From: Nocardioides sp. Root140
Lineage (GTDB): Bacteria; Actinomycetota; Actinomycetes; Propionibacteriales; Nocardioidaceae
DNA length: 64,000 nucleotides
Direction: 5' to 3'
Assembly (NCBI RefSeq): GCF_001426745.1
Contig: NZ_LMFI01000010.1
Span: 1,474,652 to 1,538,651 of the forward strand
In this document: one piece after another, positions 28,434-36,664 of the stretch
How the letters are laid out: every line of letters starts with the position of its first letter
Position numbering within the stretch: the stretch's first letter is position 1
The notes under the pieces: model-generated
Told to the model about the DNA's origin: nothing
Databases searched by the model: none
What the model saw: the letters and a program-made list of their open reading frames with translations, nothing else
Made by a program: the position numbers and the translations under genes

Positions 28434-28945
28434 TGGCCGAGAGCCAGAAACCGGCCACCTTGGGCGCCCGCATCAGCACCGCCATCTCTTCGGCGGCCGA
28501 CGAGATGCGGGCCAGCGCGAACCCTGAGTCGCCCAAGGCAGCCGAGCGCGCGGCCAAGACGTCGGGCGGTCGCCGTCCGCGTCGGGCGCGCCTGCGGCTC
28601 ACCCGCATCGACCCTTGGTCGGTGATGAAGACGGCCTTCCTGCTCTCGGTCGCGTTCGGCATCGTCACTATTGTCGCGGTGACGATCGTGTGGGGTGTGC
28701 TGGGCATGGCGGGCATCTGGGACTCGGTCAACCAGATGGTCGAGACAGTCATCGGCGAAGACAGCACGAGCTTCGACGTCCAGGACTACCTCGGCATGTC
28801 GCGGGTCCTCGGCTTCACGATGCTGGTCGCGGTGATCGACGTCGTACTCCTCACCGCGATGGCGACCCTCGGTGCGTTCCTCTACAACATGGCCGCGGCC
28901 CTGCTCGGCGGGGTCGAACTGACCCTCGCCGAGGACGAGCGCTGA
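28433..28945 (+). CDS. DUF3566 domain membrane protein
   Basis: 170 residues. Basic N terminus (GGRRPRRARLRLTRIDPWSVMKTAF), two membrane helices (FLLSVAFGIVTIVAVTIVWGVL and FTMLVAVIDVVLLTAMATLGAFLYNMAAALLGG) separated by about 35 outside residues. This gene always follows gyrA in actinobacteria; the mycobacterial homologue CwsA helps cell division and polar growth. The equivalence to CwsA is by position and topology only. Confidence 0.92.
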   Translation: MAESQKPATLGARISTAISSAADEMRASANPESPKAAERAAKTSGGRRPRRARLRLTRIDPWSVMKTAFLLSVAFGIVTIVAVTIVWGVLGMAGIWDSVNQMVETVIGEDSTSFDVQDYLGMSRVLGFTMLVAVIDVVLLTAMATLGAFLYNMAAALLGGVELTLAEDER

Positions 28946-28959
28946 CCCTCGCCCTCGTC

Positions 28960-28994
28960 GGTCGAGTAGGTCGCGCAGCGACCGTATCGAGACC
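28960..28994. repeat. Actinobacterial-type palindromic intergenic repeat
   Basis: 35 bases beginning GGTCGAGTAGGTCGC and ending GCGACCGTATCGAGACC, an imperfect hairpin. It closely resembles the GGTCGAGTAG...TATCGAGACC repeat that I recall as frequent between genes in Micrococcales and Nocardioidaceae. Placed 15 bases after DUF3566, it may act as a terminator. Confidence 0.7.
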
Positions 28995-29074
28995 AGGATC
29001 GCCCCGTTTTGTACGCCGCCCAGCCGGTGGGGTAATCTTCCCCGTCGGTTGGCCTTGGTCGACCGAAGCAGCAC

Positions 29075-29148
29075 GGGCCTATAGCTCAGACGGTTAGAGC
29101 GCTTCCCTGATAAGGAAGAGGTCAGAGGTTCAAGTCCTCTTAGGCCCA
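29075..29148 (+). tRNA. tRNA-Ile (GAT anticodon)
   Basis: 74 bases. Acceptor GGGCCTA pairs with TAGGCCC; anticodon loop CTGATAA gives GAT; T arm GAGGTTCAAGTCCTC. Discriminator A at 29148; CCA is not encoded. Follows gyrA-DUF3566 as in most actinobacteria. Confidence 0.97.
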
Positions 29149-29186
29149 CCCAAAGATCCCACGTCGCAACGAAGGGGAGCACTCCC

Positions 29187-29312
29187 ATGAAGAAGATCAT
29201 CCTTGTCCTGCTGGCCGCCGCCGGCGCCGTCTTCGCGAAGAAGAAGCTCGACGAGTCGAAGAACGAGCAGGCTCTCTGGGCCGCCGCGACCGACGACGTC
29301 TCGAAGAACTGA
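29187..29312 (+). CDS. DLW-39 family small protein
   Basis: 41 residues, MKKIILVLLAAAGAVFAKKK then DESKNEQALWAAATDDVSKN. A short hydrophobic N-terminal helix followed by a charged tail, the family pattern; lies between tRNA-Ile and tRNA-Ala as is usual for this protein. GAAGGGGAG precedes the ATG. Function unknown; probably membrane-attached. Confidence 0.9.
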   Translation: MKKIILVLLAAAGAVFAKKKLDESKNEQALWAAATDDVSKN

Positions 29313-29351
29313 CCCACCCGACCGTTCCGGCCCCGACCGGCCCGGTCGTCC

Positions 29352-29424
29352 GGGGCCTTGGCGCAATTGGTAGCGCACCTGCTTTGCAAGCAGGGGGTTA
29401 GGGGTTCGAGTCCCCTAGGCTCCA
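29352..29424 (+). tRNA. tRNA-Ala (TGC anticodon)
   Basis: 73 bases. Acceptor GGGGCCT with AGGCTCC (G3-T pair one position off the classic G3-U identity pair arrangement but present), anticodon loop TTTGCAA giving TGC, T arm AGGGGTTCGAGTCCCCT. CCA not encoded. Confidence 0.97.
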
Positions 29425-29430
29425 CTCACT

Positions 29431-29456
29431 GAAACCGCAGGCCAGCCTGCGGTTTC
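29431..29456 (+). terminator. Terminator hairpin after tRNA-Ala
   Basis: Perfect 11-base arms (GAAACCGCAGG / CCTGCGGTTTC) with a 4-base loop, 6 bases past the tRNA, followed by TGGCATTTCG. Confidence 0.85.
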
Positions 29457-29757
29457 TGGCATTTCGGGTGGACTCGGCCGACGTCGTTGGGCGACACAAC
29501 TTTTTGCATTCCGAGGGTGCGCAGGCCCGGATGTCGCTAGCGTGCTGATCGACTGCACTCGAGGAGCACTCATGACTGGCACCCTGCCCGCTCGCCCTGC
29601 ACCTGTCCGTCAGCACCGAGAGTGGCTCCGTCGCCGCGTGCTGGTCGCCGCCCTGGCCGTCGCGTTGGCCTCCGGGTCCGCGGGTGTGTTCGCCGGCCCG
29701 GCCGCGGGTGCTCCGTTGCATCGGGCGAGCGTCGTGAATGCCGGCCCGGTCGCGACC

Positions 29758-29946
29758 GATGACTCGGTCACCGGCGACGAGGACGTCCCCACGACCGGGA
29801 ACGTCCTGAGCAACGACACGGACCCCGAGGGTGACGGCCTCACTGCCGCGCTCGTGGGCGGCCCGACGCACGGGACGGTCGTGCTCAATGCCGATGGGTC
29901 CTTCACCTACACGCCCGACGCGAACTTCAACGGCGAGGACTCCCTC
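29758..29946 (+). repeat. Near-identical 189-base module, copy 1
   Basis: Matches 30254-30442 at all but about three bases, 496 bases apart, in a different frame. Ends at GACTCCCTC, the point where the frame is lost. Confidence 0.9.
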
Positions 29947-30253
29947 CCTCAACGACGCCCCGGTGGCGAACGACGACACCGCCACCGTGGAGGGGGGATC
30001 GGCGAATGGCAACGTCCTCACCAACGACATCGACCTGGAGGGCGATGGGCTCAACGCCGCCCTCTGGAGTGCTCCGGTGAACGGAACCATCATCCTCTGG
30101 CGCAACGGAGATTTCACCTACACACCGAACCTCGGTTTCCAGGGCACCGACACGTTCCTCTACAACGTGTGCGACGACGACACTCCGTCCCTGTGTGACG
30201 AAGGCCGGGCAACCATCACCGTGGATACAGCCAACCGGGCGCCCACCGCCGTC

Positions 30254-30442
30254 GATGACTCGGTCACCGGCGACGAGGAGGTCCCCACGACCGGGAACGT
30301 CCTGACCAACGACACGGACCCCGAGGGTGACGGCCTCACTGCTGCGCTCGTGGGCGGCCCGACGCACGGGACGGTCGTGCTCAATGCCGATGGGTCCTTC
30401 ACCTACACGCCCGACGCGAACTTCAACGGCGAGGACTCCCTC
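30254..30442 (+). repeat. Near-identical 189-base module, copy 2
   Basis: Second copy of the module at 29758-29946. It ends at the same nine bases but the following module joins in frame (GEDSLAPVATDD). Confidence 0.9.
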
Positions 30443-31258
30443 GCCCCCGTCGCCACCGATGACCCCATCACCACGGTCGAGGACGTTCCGACCACGGGCA
30501 ACGTCCTGACCAACGACAGCGATCCCGACGGAGACACCCTCACGGTCAGCGAGGTCGACGGTGAGGATGCCGGCATCGGAACCGCGATCAGCACCGGTAA
30601 GGGCGGCTCTCTCACCCTCGAGGCAGATGGCTCCTTCACCTACACGCCCGCGGCCGACCACTTCGGCCCCGATGAGTTCCACTACACCGTGACCGATCCC
30701 GACGGCCTGGAGGCGAACGGCCTCGCCACCATCGAGGTGGGCCCGTCACCGGACGCACCGGTCACGCGCGCCGACGGGTACGACGCCACGGCCGGGGAGA
30801 CCTTGACCGTCTCCGACCGTGACGGAGTGCTGGGCAACGACTCCGACCCGGACACGGGTGCTCCGGCACCGAGCACGCGTCGAATCGCTCTTGCCCCGCG
30901 TGCTCTCGCCGGGCTGTCCGCAGCGGTCGACGTCGAGCCGCGCCACGGGAACCTCACCCTGAGCCCCGGCGGCGGCTTCACCTACACACCGACGCCTGGC
31001 TACGTCGGCTCCGACTCCTTCACCTACACCGCCAGCAACGCGGCCATGACGTCGGCGCCCCAGCTGGTCAGGCTTCGAGTCGCGCCGGCCGACACCAACC
31101 CCGCGCCCACCACCCCCGATGGGACGACGACGGTGAAGGGCCCGGCATCGGGAGCCGACGAGGCCGGCCTGCCCGACACCGGCGGTCCGCCACTGGGTCT
31201 GCTCTGGCTCGGACTGGCTCTGGTCGTGGGAGGCGGAGTCTTGATGCGCAGTCGAGGC

Positions 31259-31651
31259 TCACTCGGGTAGCGGCAGGCTGCCCGGGGTCTTGGTGTAGCC
31301 GAGCTGCTCGATGACCCGACCGTCACTGATCCGAGTCACGTTCACGCCCAGGACCGACTCCGCGTCGCTGGGACCGAACCGGTAGCGCCAGCGCACGGTC
31401 GCCCATTCCCCGTCCGCGAACACGTGCTCGACCTCGAACGTCGTGGACTCGTCGTCCATCAGCTCGGCCCAGAACGCGACGCACGCGTCCTTCCCGACGT
31501 ACGCCGTGCCGTCGGGTGCCGGCTGGGCCGAGACCATCAGACAGTCGTCGTGGACCAGGTCGGCCATCGCCCGGGTGTTGCCGGTGCGGAACGCCTCGTT
31601 GAACAGCGCCACGGTCTCGGCGGTGTCGCGGGTGTCAGGTGCAGTGCTCAT
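31259..31651 (-). CDS. SnoaL-like/NTF2-fold protein
   Basis: 130 residues with the NTF2-like pattern: ETVALFNEAFRTGNTRAMADLVHDDCLMVS, VGKDACVAFWAELM and VEHVFADGEWATVRWRYRF. Such folds include small isomerases, dehydratases and hypothetical ketosteroid isomerase-like proteins; catalytic residues cannot be assigned. ATG at 31651 (longer upstream frame runs through the TetR gene). Divergent from the TetR regulator, with a strong operator between; probably its target. Its end overlaps the LPXTG gene end by 12 bases. Confidence 0.82.
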   Translation of the reverse strand: MSTAPDTRDTAETVALFNEAFRTGNTRAMADLVHDDCLMVSAQPAPDGTAYVGKDACVAFWAELMDDESTTFEVEHVFADGEWATVRWRYRFGPSDAESVLGVNVTRISDGRVIEQLGYTKTPGSLPLPE

Positions 31652-31666
31652 CTCATCCTCCAGAAG

Positions 31667-31710
31667 TAGATCGATTGGTCTATTTCCGAAGGTATAGACT
31701 GATCGTTCTA
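31667..31710. promoter_or_regulatory. TetR operator between divergent genes
   Basis: Inverted repeat: TAGATCGATTGGTCTAT at 31667-31683 and ATAGACTGATCGTTCTA at 31694-31710, 14 of 17 paired, 10-base spacer. It occupies the only promoter space for both the SnoaL-like gene and tetR, so it likely controls both. Confidence 0.82.
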
Positions 31711-31738
31711 CCGTCAAGGGAAGGATTCGGATCCACAG

Positions 31739-32296
31739 ATGAGCGCCGACAAGGCACCCGGACCCAGGGAGCGACTCCTCGAGGCCGGGCAGGATCTCTT
31801 CTACTCCCAGGGCGCCTCGGTCGGCGTCGACGCCCTGCTGAAGCAGGCCAACGTCGCCCGCAGGTCGCTCTACGAGCACTTCGGCGGCAAGGACGGCCTG
31901 ATCGAGGCGGTCATCCGTCGGGCTTCCGAGCAGGACATCGCGTGGTACGAAGAGGCGCTGGCCGGTGCTGAGGAGCCGCGCACCCGGCTGCTCGGACTCT
32001 TCGACCGCCTGGACGAGCTCGTCGCCAACGCCGACTTCCGCGGTTGCCGCTACTTCGCGACCGATCTGGCGCTGACCGACCCCCAGCACCCGGCCCATGC
32101 CGAGACCGACGCCTTCCGGCAACGCCTGCGCGCACTACTCGTCACGGAGCTCACCGCGCTGGGTCACGACGACCCGGGTCGGGCCGCCGAGCAGCTGCAC
32201 CTGCTGATCGAGGGAACGCTCGTGATGGGCTCCACCCGGGGCAACCCGCACCCAGCCCGCGCCGCCCGCGACCTCGCCGCCCGCCTCATCGGCTGA
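31739..32296 (+). CDS. TetR family regulator
   Basis: 185 residues. N-terminal helix-turn-helix (RERLLEAGQDLFYSQGASVGVDALLKQANVARRSLYEHFGGKDGLIEAV) is standard TetR; the C-terminal ligand domain is helical and includes FRGCRYFATDLALTDPQHPAHAE, seen in AcrR-like YbiH/TetR_C groups. Likely represses itself and the divergent SnoaL-like gene through the operator 29 bases upstream. Ligand unknown. Confidence 0.93.
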   Translation: MSADKAPGPRERLLEAGQDLFYSQGASVGVDALLKQANVARRSLYEHFGGKDGLIEAVIRRASEQDIAWYEEALAGAEEPRTRLLGLFDRLDELVANADFRGCRYFATDLALTDPQHPAHAETDAFRQRLRALLVTELTALGHDDPGRAAEQLHLLIEGTLVMGSTRGNPHPARAARDLAARLIG

Positions 32297-32346
32297 GTGC
32301 GCGCCGGGCTCGGTCTTCCACGTCCGGTCCCGGGTACGATCCCGGC

Positions 32347-33378
32347 GTGACACCGACTCGGCTGGTTGCCTCACTCCTGCTCGTCGCGTCGTTGGCCAGC
32401 GGCTGCGGTGGGGACGACCGGCCGAAGCGCGAGAAGGCCGAGCCGACCACGCTCCCGACGACGGTGCCCGAGGAGCTGCAGCCCCCTGAGCACCAGGCAG
32501 TGAGTGACCCGCGCCTGGTGCTCGCGCTCGTTCCGGCCGAGGCGGAGATCCTGACGATCACCGACTACGACGAGATCCGGGCCCGGTTCGGCGTCGACGA
32601 CCTGACCAGCGACTCGCTGATGACCGACCGTACGGCGTTCTGGGAACAGGCCGATCGCGAGAGCGTGATGCTGACCGCCGGCCTGCTGCGCGAGGAGCAC
32701 TCCCGGCTGTGGCTCGACCACGGCTTCACCCAGGACGACGTCGACTGGGAGGCGCGCTTCACCGGGCCGGAGGGCTCCGGCTACGTGCTCGGCTTCCGGC
32801 CAGACCAGGACATGTCCGAGGTGAGCAGGGCCGTGAAGGACGACGTCGCACCGCTCGAGGACGCCACGGTGCTGGCCGACCAGCACCTGCTGGTCTCAGG
32901 CATCGCCGACGAAGGCGACCCGGTCTGGGCCGCGGAACCGTCGCTGCCGGAGCTGCTCGACGACGATGCCGCCGAGTCGACGTACCTCCGCAAGGGCTGC
33001 ATCCCCGTCAACGATGCGCTCGGCCCGGACGCCGACTTCGAGGACCAGGACGAGCTCAGCAACAGGTACGACGTCAGTGACCTGCTGCCCCTCGGCGCGT
33101 TCTCCGTGACGTTCTCCGACGAGGTGGCGACCGCGCGGATGGACGTCGACCGCACCGACCTGCACGACCGTGCCGACCTGATGGACCTCTGGCCCGAGAC
33201 CGGCACCATCACGTGGGACGACGCGTTCAAGGGCATGCCGGTGGGCGACCCCTCGACCGGGCGGGTCGGCTGGAAGGTGCGCAATCCGGTGGCGGCTGCG
33301 AACCTTGTCCTCGGCGACCACCTGCCGTTCGCCGTGTGCAACGAGCTGGTGCCGCTCGACGAGCCGACCGGTCTCTGA
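32347..33378 (+). CDS. Hypothetical lipoprotein
   Basis: 343 residues from GTG 32347. Signal TRLVASLLLVASLASGCGG has a lipobox (LASGC) so the protein is predicted to be lipid-anchored outside the membrane. The mature part has repeated aspartates, one further Cys pair region (RKGCIP, FAVCNE) and a Thr/Pro linker after the Cys. No family recognised; similar lipoproteins are common singletons in Nocardioides. It starts 51 bases after tetR in the same direction but the spacing gives no strong evidence for an operon. Confidence 0.8.
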   Translation: MTPTRLVASLLLVASLASGCGGDDRPKREKAEPTTLPTTVPEELQPPEHQAVSDPRLVLALVPAEAEILTITDYDEIRARFGVDDLTSDSLMTDRTAFWEQADRESVMLTAGLLREEHSRLWLDHGFTQDDVDWEARFTGPEGSGYVLGFRPDQDMSEVSRAVKDDVAPLEDATVLADQHLLVSGIADEGDPVWAAEPSLPELLDDDAAESTYLRKGCIPVNDALGPDADFEDQDELSNRYDVSDLLPLGAFSVTFSDEVATARMDVDRTDLHDRADLMDLWPETGTITWDDAFKGMPVGDPSTGRVGWKVRNPVAAANLVLGDHLPFAVCNELVPLDEPTGL

Positions 33379-33424
33379 CGGCGCGTCGTCCGTTCGCCCG
33401 ACCCAGCCCAGGAGAATCCACCGA

Positions 33425-33730
33425 ATGTCCCGGATCGACCAGCCGAACCCGCCGGAGGAGAGACACGAGCGGCGGCTCCGGTTCGCCACCCCGATCCGAC
33501 ACTGGCTGGCCTACGGTGCGGTGGCCGGGGCCCTGGTGGGGACCGTCTTCGCGCTTGCCTCCGGCCTCGGCGACAAGGTCAGGTTCACGTTTGACGTGAC
33601 CGTCCTGCTGTTCCTGGTCGCGTTGATCCTGCGACGTCGCGCGGTGGCCACCTCAGTCTTCCTGGGTGCCTCCGCGGGTTGGGCCCTCGCCTCCCTCGGA
33701 TGCCTGCTCCTGGTCTCCCTCTTCGGCTGA
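33425..33730 (+). CDS. Small hypothetical membrane protein
   Basis: 101 residues from ATG 33425 (AGGAGAATCCACCGA upstream). A charged N terminus (PNPPEERHERRLRFATP) and three hydrophobic segments (about 28-47, 53-68, 74-100). No family recognised. Lies 46 bases after the lipoprotein and may be co-transcribed. Confidence 0.7.
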   Translation: MSRIDQPNPPEERHERRLRFATPIRHWLAYGAVAGALVGTVFALASGLGDKVRFTFDVTVLLFLVALILRRRAVATSVFLGASAGWALASLGCLLLVSLFG

Positions 33731-33751
33731 AGCAACCTGGAGCAACCTGGG

Positions 33752-33831
33752 CGTGCCGAAGAACGGGCACAACGACGCTCTCACCCTCGGAATCGGGCCA
33801 AATCCGGCCGTTGTGCCCGTTGGAAGGCACG
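33752..33831. repeat. Nested inverted-repeat element
   Basis: 80 bases: outer arm CGTGCC (33752) / GGCACG (33826), a 4-base symmetric mismatch, inner perfect 13-base arm AACGGGCACAACG (33762) / CGTTGTGCCCGTT (33809), 34-base centre. Preceded by a tandem duplication of AGCAACCTGG at 33731-33750. Confidence 0.75.
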
Positions 33832-33891
33832 ACGGCGTCCGTCGATGATCCCGAAGCGGGCGACCGTGGTCACGCTCCGTACAGTTGGGGC

Positions 33892-34668
33892 GTGCCCGCC
33901 AGTCCCCTCCTTGCTCCACGCTATTGGGGATTCCACCTCCTGGCCCTGGTGCTCGTGGCCATCGCCGGCGCGCTCGGCGTCTGGCAGCTCAACGCCTGGC
34001 AGGCGCACCGCGCCGCCGAAGCGCGTGACCTGACCCGGGTCGAGCCCGAGCAGCTGACCGACGTGATCGGGCCCGACGCTGCCTTCCCGGGCCGCAAGGT
34101 CGGCCAGCCCGTCGTCGTACGCGGCACGTGGGTGCCCGACGCGACGCTCTACGTCAGCGGCCGGGAGCACGACGGCCACGACGGCTACTGGGTGATGACC
34201 CCAGTGGCCATCGACGGCCAGGACGGCGCCGCCCTGCTCGTCGTACGCGGCTGGACCGACGAGGTCGAGGACGCGCCGCCGGCACCGACCGGCGAGACCG
34301 GGTTCGTCGCGCTCCTCCAGCCGGCCGAGGGCACCGGCGCGGTCGACGACGACCCGAACGACGACGTGCTGCCGCAGGTGCGGCTCGCCGACGCGCTCCA
34401 GCACGTCGACCAGGACCTGTACGGCGCCTACGCCGTGGTGGCTGACGAGGTCGCCGACGGGGACTGGCCGCACGGCGACACGGCGATCAACGACGGCACC
34501 GACGGACTCTCCGCGGCCAGCCTGGACCAGCTCCCCGAGGTCGGGCGTACGACGGCCCTGCGCAACCTGCTCTACGCCATCGAGTGGTGGGTCTTCGGCC
34601 TGTTCGCCGGCTTCATCTGGTGGCGCTGGGTGAAGGACGAGACCGAGCGGTTAGGGTCGGCCGCGTGA
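33892..34668 (+). CDS. SURF1 family protein
   Basis: 258 residues with two membrane helices at the ends (HLLALVLVAIAGALGVWQLNAWQ; NLLYAIEWWVFGLFAGFIWWRW) bracketing an outside domain, the SURF1 layout. Motifs: GVWQLNAWQ, PVVVRGTWVPDATLYVSGRE, GYWVMTPV and YAIEWWVFG. SURF1 proteins assist heme insertion in cytochrome c oxidase assembly. GTG start at 33892 chosen because earlier codons have no hydrophobic segment. Overlaps the DUF3817 gene by 4 bases. Confidence 0.9.
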   Translation: MPASPLLAPRYWGFHLLALVLVAIAGALGVWQLNAWQAHRAAEARDLTRVEPEQLTDVIGPDAAFPGRKVGQPVVVRGTWVPDATLYVSGREHDGHDGYWVMTPVAIDGQDGAALLVVRGWTDEVEDAPPAPTGETGFVALLQPAEGTGAVDDDPNDDVLPQVRLADALQHVDQDLYGAYAVVADEVADGDWPHGDTAINDGTDGLSAASLDQLPEVGRTTALRNLLYAIEWWVFGLFAGFIWWRWVKDETERLGSAA

Positions 34669-35015
34669 AGAACCCAGCCCTGACCCGCTATCGCGTGATG
34701 GCCACCATCGTCGGTGTCCTGCTGATTGTCCTCATCCTGATCGGCGTGCCGCTGAAGTACCTCTTCGAGGACGGCACCGACCTGCAGCACCTGGGCGAAT
34801 GGATCACGACGTACCTCGGCGTCGCCCACGGCTGGCTCTACATGATCTTCCTGGTGACCGCGTTCCTGCTGGCCCGCCGGGAGCGGTGGGAGCTGCCGTT
34901 CACCGTCGTCACGCTGATCTGCGGCACGATCCCGGTGCTCAGCTTCTGGGCCGAGCACCGGGCAACGCGGCGGGTGCGCGAAGAAGGGGCCCGGGCCGAG
35001 GCGCTCGACGCCTGA
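34665..35015 (+). CDS. DUF3817 membrane protein
   Basis: 116 residues, three membrane helices (VMATIVGVLLIVLILIGVPLKY; GEWITTYLGVAHGWLYMIFLVTAFLLA; LPFTVVTLICGTIPVLSFW). The HGWLY and FWAEH positions fit the DUF3817 family. Starts at GTG inside the SURF1 stop codon (GTGA). Together they form a short envelope operon; its job is unknown. Confidence 0.87.
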   Translation: MKNPALTRYRVMATIVGVLLIVLILIGVPLKYLFEDGTDLQHLGEWITTYLGVAHGWLYMIFLVTAFLLARRERWELPFTVVTLICGTIPVLSFWAEHRATRRVREEGARAEALDA

Positions 35016-35035
35016 CCCGGACCCCCACGCGGTGA

Positions 35036-35977
35036 TCAGTGCTGCTGCTTGTGGTTCCAGGCCTTGAAGCCCGCGGCCGCCGCGGTCTCGGCGTCCGTGA
35101 ACCACACCTCCGCCTTGGTGCGCGCGTAGGAGGGTGACTCCGGCGTGTGGTACAGCATCGAGTCGGCGTTCCCCTTGACGGTGAACGAGTCGTCGGGTCC
35201 CGCGCCGTCCTCGAGCGGGGCGGCCGAGCCCGCGCCGTACGGCCCCTCGGCGGGAACATCGGCGGGAGCCGGTGTGTCGGCGAACGCCTTCAGGTCGACC
35301 ACCTCGGCCGGGTCGTCCGGCGTCGTGTCGGGGTGCGGGGACTCCACGGCGTCGGAGATGGCCTCGTCGGGAGTCGCGGCGGCCTGGTCGTCCTCGGCCC
35401 GCTCGGCCGGTGCACCCGGCTTCTCCGTGGGCTTGGCCGCGCTCGGTGCGGGTGCGGGGGTGTAGGTGGACTGCCAGTTGTCGCCGGGGCCCTGGGTGCC
35501 ACGCAGCTTCTTGACCAGCACGCCGCCCAGAGCGACGAGGACGCCGAAGAAGAGCAGCTTCTTCAGCTTGCCGCCCTTGGGCTCGGGCTCGATGCCGCGC
35601 AGCTCGTTCACCTTGGCCACGGTCGCGTCGCGTCCGGCCAGGGCCCGTTCGGTGGCCAGCGCCCGGCCCTCGGCGAGCAGCGGAGCGGCCTTCTCACGTG
35701 CCTCGTGTGCTCGTTCGGCGGCCAGCGCCCGGCCCTCGGCGAGCAGCGGGCCGGCCTTCTCACGTGCCTCGTGTGCTCGTTCGGCAGCGAGCGCCCGCCC
35801 CTCGGCAATGATCGGCGCCGCCTTGTCGCGGGCGTCCTCCAGGAGGGGCAGGGCCCGGTCACGGGCGTTCTCGACCGCCTCCTTGGCGGTGTCGACAGCG
35901 GACTCGAGGTGGGGCCGGAGATTCTCGGCGGCCTCGGCTGCGGACTCGAGCAGGGTGTTCTTGTGGCGCTTGCCCAT
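35036..35977 (-). CDS. Membrane protein with tandem 22-residue helical repeats and C-terminal 'sunset'-like domain
   Basis: 313 residues starting at 35977 (GGGAGG upstream). Residues ~25-125 are Ala/Glu/Arg-rich amphipathic helix with a 22-residue repeat (EKAGPLLAEGRALAAERAHEAR, EKAAPLLAEGRALATERALAGR, and weaker forms before), reminiscent of apolipoprotein/LEA-like helices. Then a helix KLLFFGVLVALGGVLV, a disordered Pro/Ala/Asp linker, and a C-terminal SPSYARTKAEVWFTDAETAAAAGFKAW, resembling the small sunset domain of ArfC-like proteins. Repeat DNA is itself duplicated at 35648-35785. Sits tail to tail with DUF3817 and divergent from ppiA. Function unknown. Confidence 0.8.
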   Translation of the reverse strand: MGKRHKNTLLESAAEAAENLRPHLESAVDTAKEAVENARDRALPLLEDARDKAAPIIAEGRALAAERAHEAREKAGPLLAEGRALAAERAHEAREKAAPLLAEGRALATERALAGRDATVAKVNELRGIEPEPKGGKLKKLLFFGVLVALGGVLVKKLRGTQGPGDNWQSTYTPAPAPSAAKPTEKPGAPAERAEDDQAAATPDEAISDAVESPHPDTTPDDPAEVVDLKAFADTPAPADVPAEGPYGAGSAAPLEDGAGPDDSFTVKGNADSMLYHTPESPSYARTKAEVWFTDAETAAAAGFKAWNHKQQH

Positions 35978-36122
35978 CGTGAATGCCTCCCGTTTCGGTT
36001 CGTTGTCTTCGATCCAACACCAAAGGTGGGCAGCAACCAACCGCGCGTCCGGCACCTGCTGTTTCCCCGGCTTGTCCGGGCCTGCGAAGATCGTCCCGAA
36101 CACCACTCGACGAAAGGCAGTC

Positions 36123-36638
36123 ATGGCTGACCTGCAGGCCACCCTGAAGACGAACAAGGGTGACATCACCATCAACCTGTTCCCGAACCACGCCCCCGAG
36201 ACCGTCGAGAACTTCGTCGGCCTCGCCGAGGGCACCAAGGAGTACAAGGACGACGCCGGACGCTCCGGCGAGAAGTTCTACGACGGCCTGATCTTCCACC
36301 GGGTCATCAACGGCTTCATGATCCAGGGCGGTTGCCCGCTCGGCCAGGGCATCGGTGGCCCCGGCTACCAGTTCAAGGACGAGTTCCACCCCGAGCTGCA
36401 GTTCAACAAGCCCTACCTGCTCGCCATGGCCAACGCCGGCCCGGGCACCAACGGCTCGCAGTTCTTCATCACGGTGGGCCAGACCCCGCACCTGAACAAC
36501 AAGCACACGATCTTCGGTGAGGTCGCCGACGAGGAGTCCCGCAAGGTCGTGGACGCCATCGCGACCGCGCCGACCGGTCGCATGGACCGCCCGACCGAAG
36601 ACGTCGTGATCAACAGCGTCGAGGTCGTCCGGCCCTGA
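36123..36638 (+). CDS. ppiA: Peptidyl-prolyl cis-trans isomerase (cyclophilin)
   Basis: 171 residues, cyclophilin fold without signal peptide, thus cytoplasmic. Active-site blocks FHRVINGFMIQGG, YLLAMANAGPGTNGSQFFITVGQTPHLNNKHTIFGEV. In actinobacteria this gene lies ahead of the rhomboid and crgA genes as here. ATG 36123, AAAGG upstream. Confidence 0.96.
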   Translation: MADLQATLKTNKGDITINLFPNHAPETVENFVGLAEGTKEYKDDAGRSGEKFYDGLIFHRVINGFMIQGGCPLGQGIGGPGYQFKDEFHPELQFNKPYLLAMANAGPGTNGSQFFITVGQTPHLNNKHTIFGEVADEESRKVVDAIATAPTGRMDRPTEDVVINSVEVVRP

Positions 36639-36664
36639 GCACACCGCCTGAGTCCTCCGTCCCC

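Larger units (their letters stand above)
29572..31270 (+). pseudogene. LPXTG-anchored Ig-like/cadherin-like repeat protein, frameshifted
   Basis: The reading starts at ATG 29572 (GAGGAG upstream) with a basic N terminus and signal peptide (VLVAALAVALASGSAGVFAG), then repeated ~90-residue modules of the type ATDDSVTGDE...NVLSNDTDPEGD...DGSFTYTPDANFNG, known from secreted adhesin-like proteins. At about 29946 the frame must change by one base to continue into module two; the second frame then runs to 31270, ending in LPDTGG, a hydrophobic helix and RSRG, a sortase signal. Two modules (29758-29946 and 30254-30442) are nearly identical DNA and both break off at the same GACTCCCTC, missing their last strands. 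So this is either a decayed gene or a repeat collapsed in assembly. A surface role is inferred. Confidence 0.8.

Noticed and set aside
35648..35785. Direct 66-base repeats that could look like a CRISPR array
   Set aside because: They are in frame, encode 22-residue helix repeats and have no unique spacers.
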